Positions 17,437 to 25,281 of a stretch of 64,000 nucleotides of DNA are shown here, piece by piece. A program made the translations under genes and the position numbers. The notes below the pieces were generated by a model, which had not been told where the DNA came from, ran no database searches, and was given only the letters and a program-made list of their open reading frames with translations. The stretch is from Bacteroidota bacterium (GTDB lineage Bacteria > Bacteroidota > Rhodothermia > Balneolales > HLUCCA01), in the NCBI GenBank assembly GCA_020832235.1, contig JAFIEZ010000008.1:1-64000 (forward strand). The letters are read 5' to 3'. Within the stretch, counting starts at the first letter, position 1. Each line of letters opens with the position of its first letter.

Positions 17437-18291
17437 ATGCAGGTGTATCTGAATGGCGAATTTATGGAGGCTGATAAGGCCCATATCTCAGCAATGGACC
17501 GGGGTTTTTTATTCGGGGATGGTATTTACGAAGTCACGCGGGTAGTAAACGGCAATCCTTTCCGGCTGGATGATCACCTCGCTAGAATGGATCATGGGTT
17601 GCAGGCTCTGGGCATTGAGTTAAGTCCCGATGAACGCGCACGTATACCGCAGTTGCACCTGGATTTACTCGAGAAAAACAAGCTCACTGAAGGTCAGGCT
17701 ACCATTTACTTGCAAGTTTCTCGGGGTACAGCATTTCCTCGGACCCATGCATTCCCCGATCCTGCAGTAAAGCCCACCTTGTTCATGACGGCGGCTCCGT
17801 TTAAGCCCTTTACCGAACTTCATGCCAAAGGTATTACGGCGATTACCATAAGCGATGTACGCTGGTCACGCTGTAATCTGAAAACCGTGAACCTCCTGCC
17901 CAACGTACTGGCTACCAACGAAGCAAAGAAAGCCGGTGTTGGAACAGCTCTTATGGTGCGCGACGGAGTTATTACCGAGTCGCCCAATGCCAACGTGTTC
18001 GGGGTAATTGATGGTGTACTGTATACGTACCCGGTTTCGCATTACATCTTGAATGGCATCACCAGAATGACCGTTGTTGAAATGGCCCGTGATCTGGGGA
18101 TTCCCCTTTGTGAAGTAGCTGTACGCGATACCGATCTTTCCCGACTGAGTGAACTCTTTGTCTCCGGAACAACCACCGATGTGCAGCCCATTGTTACCCT
18201 CGATGGAGCACCCGTCGGCGATGGGAAGCGAGGTCCGGTTGCGAAGGCTTTGCAAGACGAATTGCTGAAGCGTTTCGAACAGGGACATTAG
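17437..18291 (+). CDS. dat: D-amino-acid aminotransferase (class IV, PLP)
   Basis: The 284-residue length is normal for the family. It begins VYLNGEFMEADKAHISAMDRGFLFGDGIYEVTRVVNG, the class IV start. The PLP lysine is Lys149 in NLKTVNLLPNVLA, and ITESPNANVFGVIDGVLYT plus the SGTTTDVQPI loop close the fold. The ELF-x-SGTTTDV and CNLKT patterns favour D-alanine aminotransferase over branched-chain or aminodeoxychorismate enzymes. It would interconvert D-alanine and D-glutamate for peptidoglycan supply in the cytosol. It appears to be a single-gene unit. Confidence 0.85.
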   Translation: MQVYLNGEFMEADKAHISAMDRGFLFGDGIYEVTRVVNGNPFRLDDHLARMDHGLQALGIELSPDERARIPQLHLDLLEKNKLTEGQATIYLQVSRGTAFPRTHAFPDPAVKPTLFMTAAPFKPFTELHAKGITAITISDVRWSRCNLKTVNLLPNVLATNEAKKAGVGTALMVRDGVITESPNANVFGVIDGVLYTYPVSHYILNGITRMTVVEMARDLGIPLCEVAVRDTDLSRLSELFVSGTTTDVQPIVTLDGAPVGDGKRGPVAKALQDELLKRFEQGH

Positions 18292-18512
18292 CGTTTCCGT
18301 TGAGTTGGAATTTAATGCAAACAGGGAACGTTTGTCTTCCCCGTTTGTCGTAATGGCCAACTGTCACACGTTTTCGCTGGGCTACCGTGTTCGGACTGAG
18401 AGTTCACCATAAGAACTGACCGTTTCTTCATGATTAGTCGCTGTAATCTGGGGCAAATTGTCCATTTCCGTCACGGATATCTTTATGGGTATGTTTATGT
18501 ATCTTTGCTCAT

Positions 18513-19199
18513 ATGAAGTCCCACAATTTCGAAAACCTCTACAACGAAATCATCGATCTCTATGCTTCCGATGTGGGTGTGCTGGGCTGTTATGTCTCGG
18601 GCAGTGCGTCTTACGGAGGAATGACCGACGAGTCGGATGTGGACTTTTATGTGCTAACTACCGACTATCACGGCTTTCTGGAGCGTATTCATGGCGCCCG
18701 TAGGGTGGAAATCCGCTGGCGTACCTATGATGAAATTTCCCTGGATATTTCCCGTGGCGGACCATTCATCTACCAGCTCATGGACGCCGCGCCGGTGCGT
18801 GATCCCGCCGGTAACGTTCAAGAACTCATGGCTGAAGCCCGTGAACGCTACGAAGGTTTTTCACACTCGGTTACTACGATTAAAGATGTACACTTCCGAA
18901 TTGGTGAAGCCCGAATGAAGCTACGCTCTGCCATCCGTTCAGAAGATAAGCCAAAGCAAGCCTACCTTTGTGCTATTTATACCGCCCTGCTGCTGGAGGC
19001 CCTTTTTGTGATGCTCGATAAACCTGTAGCTACCGGTACTACAGCCTGGCGATGGCTGCATAAATTGCCCGGACTCACCTCCGAGGGGCTCACCCATACT
19101 ACCCATATGCTACAGTTGCCTTTGGAGGAACGTGCGCCTATGATGGAAGCCTATCTCAATCAGCTGCACGGTTCGCTCACGGCGAAACTAAAGCGCTAA
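18513..19199 (+). CDS. Nucleotidyltransferase-domain protein
   Basis: The 228-residue product carries the nucleotidyltransferase motif GSASYGGMTDESDVDFYVL near residue 30-48 (GS followed by D-x-D), the metal site of polymerase-beta-like transferases. The remaining part is helical and contains LRSAIRSEDKPKQAYLCAIYTALLLEALFVML, reminiscent of HEPN-like helices often joined to such domains, and a C-terminal LHGSLTAKLKR. Possible roles include nucleotidylation of a small molecule or a protein; no partner toxin is adjacent, so I do not assign one. Confidence 0.7.
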   Translation: MKSHNFENLYNEIIDLYASDVGVLGCYVSGSASYGGMTDESDVDFYVLTTDYHGFLERIHGARRVEIRWRTYDEISLDISRGGPFIYQLMDAAPVRDPAGNVQELMAEARERYEGFSHSVTTIKDVHFRIGEARMKLRSAIRSEDKPKQAYLCAIYTALLLEALFVMLDKPVATGTTAWRWLHKLPGLTSEGLTHTTHMLQLPLEERAPMMEAYLNQLHGSLTAKLKR

Positions 19200-19209
19200 T
19201 AGCCAAATA

Positions 19210-19467
19210 TTACCGAGGAAACTCTTCTCGGGGCACTATCCGACCGTCTGGAGTGATGGTCTCGTTGGGTCGTGGTCTTACCATAGGAAACTCATGAACG
19301 TGAACATTCGGATCACGGTCGCGGGGCACATAATGAACATGATTTCCATGGGGTACAATGATATACTCGTCCGGATTAACCAAACGGTTTGCATCCACAA
19401 TTACAATAGCAGCAATAATGGCCACTATAGAAAGAAAAATGAGTCTGCGCTTTTTTGATAATGTCAT
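19210..19467 (-). CDS. Small His-rich membrane-anchored protein
   Basis: The 85-residue product has one N-terminal membrane helix (about 9-27) and a short periplasmic tail with PHGNHVHYVPRD and NVHVHEFP, five His within 22 residues. The HGxHxHYxP pattern is the zinc-binding triad seen in streptococcal histidine-triad proteins, but here there is one copy. Metal binding in the periplasm is an inference from that pattern. It converges with the nucleotidyltransferase gene and shares no obvious operon. Confidence 0.6.
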   Translation of the reverse strand: MTLSKKRRLIFLSIVAIIAAIVIVDANRLVNPDEYIIVPHGNHVHYVPRDRDPNVHVHEFPMVRPRPNETITPDGRIVPREEFPR

Positions 19468-19576
19468 AAGGAAGCGTTGTTTTTAGCAACTATGATTGTC
19501 TGGTATCGGAGTGGTTGCCGGAGGATAGCACAGGCAGGAGTTCCAAAACACTAAAACTTACGGATTTTGACCGAAA

Positions 19577-20479
19577 TTATTGCTTATTTGCCGTTGAGTC
19601 GTCCGATAACTCGATGTGTGTATCGGTAATTACAATCACACCTTCTTTATACAATTTACCGATAGCTTGTTTGAAGGTTTTCTTACTCATCTGCAGCTGC
19701 TGACGGATGTCGTCGGGATCACTTTTATCGTGCAGCATGAGGATGCCTCCGACCGATTTCAGTGAATCAAGAATCTTTTTGGCATTGGGTTCAATTTTCA
19801 GGTAACCAATCGGACGCAGCGTTACATCAATGTTTCCATCCTCACGAATGGTACTGATGTAGCCTTTTCGATGCTCCCCCATTTTAACCGTTTCAAAGAT
19901 GTCGTTATGATAGACCAGCCCCTTGTGTTTCTGGTTGATGATGACGTTGTAGCCTAGGTCGGTTTTGCGCCATATTATCAGATCAACTTCCTGACCTTCT
20001 TCAACAGTAAGCTCTGAATTCTGCAGCATCCGTTCGATGCGGGCCGTGGCTGCGAGTCGGTCGGTTAACGCATCTACATACAGGTGAACCAGGTATTTTC
20101 CGCCGGCTTCCATTTTGTCGTTCTGTTCGCGATAGGGGACGAAGAGGTCTTTGTCGAGCCCCCACATGAGCCAGGCCCCGCGGTCATCCACATTGCGTAC
20201 TTCCAGCCGGGCGAAGCCTCCGAGGGTTATCAGAGGCTCTTGCAGGGTTGCGGTAAGGCGCTCCTCATTGTCTTTGTACACGAAAACACGTAGCAGATCG
20301 CCGGGTTTGGGCACTTTAGGCGTGAGCCGCTTGGGCAGCAGAATGCGTCGGGCGCGGCGTTCTTCTTCGGTTACCTCCATCTCGGGATCGGGCTCCGGAG
20401 CTTCGGGGTCGACAAGGAAGTACCCGAAATCACTGATTTCATCCACTTTGAGTATCTGGTATTGTCCGAGGTTGAACAT
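19577..20479 (-). CDS. CvfB-like S1 RNA-binding protein
   Basis: The 300-residue product has the CvfB family layout: an S1-like opening (FNLGQYQILKVDEISDFGYFLVD), a second barrel with GDLLRVFVYKDNEERLTATL, a third with KGLVYHNDIFETVKMGEHRKGYISTIREDGNIDVTLRP, and a C-terminal winged helix (LMLHDKSDPDDIRQQLQMSKKTFKQAIGKLYKEG). A charged insertion (PEAPEPDPEMEVTEEERRA) sits in the first barrel. CvfB binds RNA and affects virulence gene expression in staphylococci; the role here is unknown. It is divergent from yajQ. Confidence 0.85.
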   Translation of the reverse strand: MFNLGQYQILKVDEISDFGYFLVDPEAPEPDPEMEVTEEERRARRILLPKRLTPKVPKPGDLLRVFVYKDNEERLTATLQEPLITLGGFARLEVRNVDDRGAWLMWGLDKDLFVPYREQNDKMEAGGKYLVHLYVDALTDRLAATARIERMLQNSELTVEEGQEVDLIIWRKTDLGYNVIINQKHKGLVYHNDIFETVKMGEHRKGYISTIREDGNIDVTLRPIGYLKIEPNAKKILDSLKSVGGILMLHDKSDPDDIRQQLQMSKKTFKQAIGKLYKEGVIVITDTHIELSDDSTANKQ

Positions 20480-20577
20480 GAAATGGCGCCAATTTTATGA
20501 TTAAATGCGTAAATTCAACCCAAATATAGGGTTAATCGAACACCCATCACACGATATACATCTTAATTATTCTGATT

Positions 20578-21069
20578 ATGCCATCGCTAGACGTAGTAAA
20601 TGAGGTCGACCTGCAGGAGGTTGACAATGCCATCAACAACACCATCAAAGAAATCCAGACCCGGTACGACTTCCGCGACTCAAAAACGGAAGTGGAGTTT
20701 AATAAAAAGAATAAGGTGATTTCGGTAGTAACCGAAGATAATATGAAGGTGAAGGCCGTTAAGGAAATGCTCACCGCTAATTTTGTAAAGCGTAACCTGA
20801 GCCATAAATCAATCGATTTTCAGGAGCCGGAGGGCACATCCCATGGCGGACTCAAATTTAATGTACTCTTGAAAGAGGGGATTAGTCGGGAGAATGCCAA
20901 GACCATCATCAAGCTCATTAAAGATACCAAATTGAAGGTTCAAGCCTCCATCCATGATGATAAGGTGCGGGTTACCGGCAAAAAAATTGACGATCTTCAG
21001 GCGGTGATGACTATGCTTCGCAAAGAAAATCTGGAAATTCCTGTGCAGTTCGAAAACATGAAGTCGTAA
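20578..21069 (+). CDS. yajQ: YajQ family nucleotide-binding protein
   Basis: The 163-residue product is full length and collinear with YajQ: PSLDVVNEVDLQEVDNAINNT at the start, ISREN-AKTIIKLIKDTKLKVQ in the middle and RVTGKKIDDLQAVMTMLR at the end. Members bind cyclic di-GMP or RNA and work as small two-domain cytosolic proteins. The gene is preceded by an AT-rich promoter region shared with the divergent cvfB-like gene. Confidence 0.92.
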   Translation: MPSLDVVNEVDLQEVDNAINNTIKEIQTRYDFRDSKTEVEFNKKNKVISVVTEDNMKVKAVKEMLTANFVKRNLSHKSIDFQEPEGTSHGGLKFNVLLKEGISRENAKTIIKLIKDTKLKVQASIHDDKVRVTGKKIDDLQAVMTMLRKENLEIPVQFENMKS

Positions 21070-21089
21070 GAGCCTCCTGGCTGCGACAT

Positions 21090-22145
21090 TTACGTCACGT
21101 TTTTATAATGGTTTTCGAAAGCAGGGGTGAGCTGTGTTGAACTTTCACGGACGGTGAGAGATACGGGCACAAGGCTCATATAGCCCGAGTGGGTATAATC
21201 GCTTTTATTGTTCAATCTATCCATAATCATTTCGAGTGCTTTTCTTCCGAGTAATTCATACGGAGTGTGAACAGAGGTTATACTGGGGGTATACATTCCG
21301 CAAGTCCGCAGGTCGTCGAAGCCGGCCAATGCCACATCGTCCGGGATGTGAACGCCATCCCGAATTGCGCTATGAGTAAAGCCGATCGCAGTATCGTCGT
21401 TGCTGCAAAATATCGCTTCGGGCTTAATCACACTATTTTTGAAGTTTTCGTAGGCCTCTTTTCCTTGGATTGTAGAGTAATCGCCGCCGAAATCCCAAAC
21501 CAACTCCATCATTCCTGATGCCTGCACATAGTCGATGAAGCCGTTTTTACGCAGCATAGCTTCCGATCTTGAAGCCGGACCTTGAATTATGCCTATCTTT
21601 TTGTAGCCACGTTCTTCAAAGTGGCGGGCTACGAGGTGCCCTCCACGGTAATTGTCAAACGTAACGGTGTCGATAACAGGGTTCGCAATAGGGGCAATAG
21701 AAACAACCGGAAGGTCTGGCGGCAACTCATGGAGCATAGATATGTAGTCTGGCCCCTTGAAGTCAGGCATGAACAAGACCGCACCATCAAATTGTCTTCT
21801 TTTGAGATTTGCCAGTATTCGGTTAACAGAGTTGTAGCTGTGCGTAACACTGATCATGCTCATTGTAATATTTGAGCTCTCACTGGCGATGTCGAATCCC
21901 CTGAACAGGGATGCAAAAAACTCACCAGTAAAGTGATGTGTTACTAAAGCAATGTTGAGACCATCTCTCAATTCAATTGGAGTATGCATGGTCGCAAGCG
22001 GATAATTCAGGCGCTGGGCACTTTCGTACACTTTTTTGAGATTCTCTTTACTGATTTTGCCGCTATGTGTCAATGCTCTGGAAACCGTAGATATAGAAAG
22101 ACCTGAGTCTTTCGCAATATCTTTCATTGTTACTTTTTTGATCAT
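21090..22145 (-). CDS. LacI-family transcriptional regulator of the glucan cluster
   Basis: About 351 residues from the ATG at 22145 (MIKKVTMKDIAKDSGLSISTVSRALTHSGKISKENLKKV), the standard LacI helix-turn-helix; an ATG at 22175 adds ten extra residues. Residues about 60-340 form the periplasmic-binding-like sugar-sensing core, including TVTFDNYRGGHLVARHFEERGYKKIGIIQGP. It is transcribed away from the glucan genes across a 420-base region that holds a perfect LacI-family operator at 22501-22516. It probably represses the cluster until a beta-1,3-gluco-oligosaccharide or glucose binds; the inducer is inferred from the neighbours. Confidence 0.85.
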   Translation of the reverse strand: MIKKVTMKDIAKDSGLSISTVSRALTHSGKISKENLKKVYESAQRLNYPLATMHTPIELRDGLNIALVTHHFTGEFFASLFRGFDIASESSNITMSMISVTHSYNSVNRILANLKRRQFDGAVLFMPDFKGPDYISMLHELPPDLPVVSIAPIANPVIDTVTFDNYRGGHLVARHFEERGYKKIGIIQGPASRSEAMLRKNGFIDYVQASGMMELVWDFGGDYSTIQGKEAYENFKNSVIKPEAIFCSNDDTAIGFTHSAIRDGVHIPDDVALAGFDDLRTCGMYTPSITSVHTPYELLGRKALEMIMDRLNNKSDYTHSGYMSLVPVSLTVRESSTQLTPAFENHYKNVT

Positions 22146-22242
22146 AGTGCTGTCCTGTAAATGATAGGTCGCCAAGTGTGAGAAAATTTTTCAGTAAGCT
22201 AAGGCACTACAGGGGTACATTGCAAGTTATATTTTTACATTC

Positions 22243-22259
22243 GTGAAAATAAATTTCAC
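22243..22259. promoter_or_regulatory. Second inverted repeat in the control region
   Basis: GTGAAA and TTTCAC form a perfect 6-base inverted repeat around a 5-base spacer. It sits about 100 bases upstream of the LacI-type regulator start and 320 before the first glucan gene. It lacks the central CG of LacI operators, so it may bind a different regulator (for example a CRP-like protein) or be chance. Confidence 0.35.
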
Positions 22260-22500
22260 AATTTGAGGAAAATGAAGCAAAATATTTTTAGGTGATAAGG
22301 GTGCTTGTGCGTCTTTTGCAGGCTTGCTAGCTAAGAGTGAAAATAGCGTTTTTGTTTATGTAAGCCCTTTTTTATAGGTTCTATAGGCTGTGTATTGCAG
22401 AATTGTTGTTTCAACAAATGAGGATTGGCGCTGAAATATTTGAGAAAAAAAATTTTATTTTTGTGAGAATTGTTTGCATTTAGTTTCAGCTTGACCTAAA

Positions 22501-22516
22501 TTGGAAGCGATTCCAA
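22501..22516. promoter_or_regulatory. LacI-family operator upstream of the glucan genes
   Basis: TTGGAAGCGATTCCAA contains the family consensus TGnAAnCGnTTnCA without a mismatch. Its arms are perfect 6-base repeats around the central GCGA. It lies 50 bases before the first glucan start codon, a position where bound repressor would block initiation, and faces the LacI-family gene. Confidence 0.85.
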
Positions 22517-22565
22517 TATCATTTCGTTTAGAGGGATTTAATATCAATCAAATAAATAGCTTGCT

Positions 22566-25181
22566 ATGAAAAAAAATATACAACATGCAGTCCTCGCGCT
22601 TGCGCTTAGCTTGGGATTCATGTCTTATGTCGCGCCGGCAGTAAATGCGCAGGATGCAGACAATCTTATAATTAATGGAGATTTCGCCACTGGAAATCTG
22701 GATGGATGGACGACCTTTACCAATGGTATAACGGTCGAATTTGGTGTTCAAAACGGTGAAGCTGCTGTAACGAATATTGCTAACCCTGGTGGAGCCGTTT
22801 GGTACATTCAGCTCAATCAAGTTTTAAGTCCTGCTCAAATCGATGCTCTCGAAGTAGGACAAGCGTACAAAGTAACCTTTGATGCCCGTTCGCCGGAGGC
22901 TGGAAGACAACTTCGCATGTTTTTCGGTGAAGAACGTGGCGGATTTGCTTCACAAAATATCACGGATATTGCTTTAACAACATCAATGCAAGGCTATGAA
23001 GCTACATTTACATTAACGGCCAAGTATCCAGAAATGAAGCTCGGTTTTGAGCTGGGATTGAGCGCTGCCGATGTATTCATCGACAATGTTGTGATGGTAG
23101 CAACGGACGATGCTCCGGTAGCCGGAGGTGGACTTAATCTTCCCATTACGTTTGAAGATCCTGATCTTGACTACGGTCTAGAGGATTTCGGTGGTAACAC
23201 ATCTGAAATCGTTGAGGATCCTACCGATTCCGGTAACCGTGTTGTTCGCAGCTTGAAAACAGAAAATTCTGAGCCATGGGCTGGTACATCTGTGGGCGCT
23301 GGAAGTGGTTTCGCCACTCCAATTCCGTTTAGTCCCGGTAATACAACTATGAGCGTTCGCGTTTGGTCGCCCAAGGCAGACATTCCTGTTCGACTCAAAG
23401 TTGAAAATGTTAATGATAATACCATGTCTGTGGAAACAGAAGTGCGTACAACAGTTGCCGAAGCTTGGGAAACACTGGTTTTCGACTTCGCAGTACAAGC
23501 TGCGGGTACAGAGCCGATAAATTTTGGTAGTACCTATAATATGGCTTCCATGTTTTTCAATTTTGGCACCCCGGGCGACGGTTCCGTTTACTTCTGGGAT
23601 GACCTCGAGTTCGGTGGAGAAGGTTCTGCTACAGGTCCTGCTGCTCCGGTCGGATTTGATGTAAATAACGCTCCTGCAGCCGTTCCTATGGAGCCAGGCG
23701 ATATCTTTCTCTCCGTAGGTCCTAATAATGTAGGTCAGGGTGGTATCGTCTACCGCTTATTCTACGCGCTCGCAGCCGATAATGTAGCCGATCCAATAAC
23801 CGGCGCCACCCAGTATACATTCGGTAGTACAGCTGGTGATGGTAATGGAACGGGTGCATTTGGATTCGTACTTGGTGGACTACAACCTGGTGCAGAATAT
23901 ACATTCTGGTTATTCCAATACAATACGACTACCGAAGAGTACTCTGCGCCTGCAGTTGTTACCCGAAGCACTGTAGGTGAAGGTAATGGCGACGATAACG
24001 GCAACGGCAACGGCGGCGATAACGGTGATACCAACACACTGAATCTTCCGGTTACCTTTGAAGACGTTGACAGAGACTATGGGTTTGATGATTTCGGTGA
24101 CGGAACTACTACAGACATCGTTGTAGATCCTACCGACTCGAACAACAGAGTTGCACGTACGGTTAAAGACGGTGGTGAGCCATGGTCTGGTACCACACTT
24201 GGACATCCTGCTGGATTTGCAACGGCTATTCCATTCGATCAAAATAACACAACCATGAGTGTGCGTGTTTGGTCTCCAAATGCTGATATCCCTGTGCGTC
24301 TCAAAGTTGAAAATTCAAATGATCCTACCGTAAGTGTAGAAGCGGAAGTTCGAACTACCGTAGCTGCTCAGTGGGAAACACTTGTATTCGACTTTACGAA
24401 TCAGGCTCCTGGAACAGCTCCAATTAATTTTGCCAGCCGTTATAACAAAGCATCTATATTCTTTGATTTTAACACCGTTGGAACCGGAGAAACCTATTAC
24501 TGGGATGATATGATTTTCGGTGGAGAGGCCGTTGTTACGGCGCCGGGTACACCGCTCGGATTTGAAGCTAGTTCTTCCATCGGTGGTGATCCGGTAGGTT
24601 CAGGTGAAATATTCCTCGTAGCAGGTCCTAACAACACCGATCAGGCGAACATTTCATACCGTCTGTTCTACGCGAAGACTGCCGACGCACTTGAAGATCC
24701 TCTTCAGGGTACACAGCACGTCTTTGGTACCATCGCCGGCGACGGTGAAGGCAACGGGCCATTCGGATTCGTACTAGGCGGACTTGAAGCAGGTACGGAG
24801 TATAACTTCTGGTTATTCCAGTACAACAGTGCAACCGATCTGTATTCTGAGCCTGCTCTGGCCGTAGCCGTAACAGGCGGGGAGTCAACCAACCTCGAAG
24901 ATGGTGCTAACGTACCTGCCGAGTACTCCTTGAGTCAAAACTTCCCTAACCCGTTCAACCCGACTACCCGAATTCAATTCGAGCTGCCGGAAAGCGGACA
25001 GGTTAAACTGGAAGTATTCAATATGATGGGTCAACGTGTTGCCACTTTGGTGAACGAAACCCGCTCAGCCGGATCCCATTCGGTAACTTTTGATGCAAGT
25101 GCACTCTCCAGTGGAATGTACCTGTACCGACTCCAGGCCGGTAATACCGTCCTGATGAATAAAATGACGTTGCTCAAGTAA
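22566..25181 (+). CDS. Secreted modular carbohydrate-binding protein with C-terminal sorting tail
   Basis: The 871-residue product has a signal peptide ending near residue 28. Residues about 33-180 resemble a CBM4/9-like domain (NLIINGDFATGNLDGW). Two copies of a longer beta-sandwich follow (about 191-352 and 493-655); each has TFED, AIPF or PIPF, RLKVEN, ETLVFDF and YFWDD or YYWDD signatures, and each is followed by a fibronectin-III-like domain. An Asn/Gly linker joins the halves. The last 90 residues, with NFPNPFNPTTRI and MGQRVATL, form a sorting tail like those of the type IX pathway. No catalytic residues are visible, so it probably binds glucan at or outside the cell surface. It is the first gene after the operator. 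Confidence 0.75.
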   Translation: MKKNIQHAVLALALSLGFMSYVAPAVNAQDADNLIINGDFATGNLDGWTTFTNGITVEFGVQNGEAAVTNIANPGGAVWYIQLNQVLSPAQIDALEVGQAYKVTFDARSPEAGRQLRMFFGEERGGFASQNITDIALTTSMQGYEATFTLTAKYPEMKLGFELGLSAADVFIDNVVMVATDDAPVAGGGLNLPITFEDPDLDYGLEDFGGNTSEIVEDPTDSGNRVVRSLKTENSEPWAGTSVGAGSGFATPIPFSPGNTTMSVRVWSPKADIPVRLKVENVNDNTMSVETEVRTTVAEAWETLVFDFAVQAAGTEPINFGSTYNMASMFFNFGTPGDGSVYFWDDLEFGGEGSATGPAAPVGFDVNNAPAAVPMEPGDIFLSVGPNNVGQGGIVYRLFYALAADNVADPITGATQYTFGSTAGDGNGTGAFGFVLGGLQPGAEYTFWLFQYNTTTEEYSAPAVVTRSTVGEGNGDDNGNGNGGDNGDTNTLNLPVTFEDVDRDYGFDDFGDGTTTDIVVDPTDSNNRVARTVKDGGEPWSGTTLGHPAGFATAIPFDQNNTTMSVRVWSPNADIPVRLKVENSNDPTVSVEAEVRTTVAAQWETLVFDFTNQAPGTAPINFASRYNKASIFFDFNTVGTGETYYWDDMIFGGEAVVTAPGTPLGFEASSSIGGDPVGSGEIFLVAGPNNTDQANISYRLFYAKTADALEDPLQGTQHVFGTIAGDGEGNGPFGFVLGGLEAGTEYNFWLFQYNSATDLYSEPALAVAVTGGESTNLEDGANVPAEYSLSQNFPNPFNPTTRIQFELPESGQVKLEVFNMMGQRVATLVNETRSAGSHSVTFDASALSSGMYLYRLQAGNTVLMNKMTLLK

Positions 25182-25192
25182 CAGTCAGACAA

Positions 25193-25240
25193 CACAAACA
25201 CCTGCCCCGCCACATAGGCAGGTGTTTGTGATTTATTTTT
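25193..25240 (+). terminator. Terminator between the binding-protein gene and the fused glycosidase
   Basis: A perfect 14-bp stem (25193-25206 with 25217-25230) with a 10-base loop is followed by an A/T-rich ATTTATTTTT. It sits 12 bases after the stop of the first glucan gene and 42 before the next start. It may end most transcripts there or lower expression of the downstream genes. Confidence 0.8.
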
Positions 25241-25281
25241 CCTTGCGACATTCATCGTAATTCTTACGCAATCCAATAGAT

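Larger units (their letters stand above)
22146..22565. other. Divergent control region of the glucan cluster
   Basis: 420 AT-rich bases between the LacI-type regulator and the first glucan gene, with no gene of their own. They hold the two inverted repeats described separately and presumably both promoters. Confidence 0.6.
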
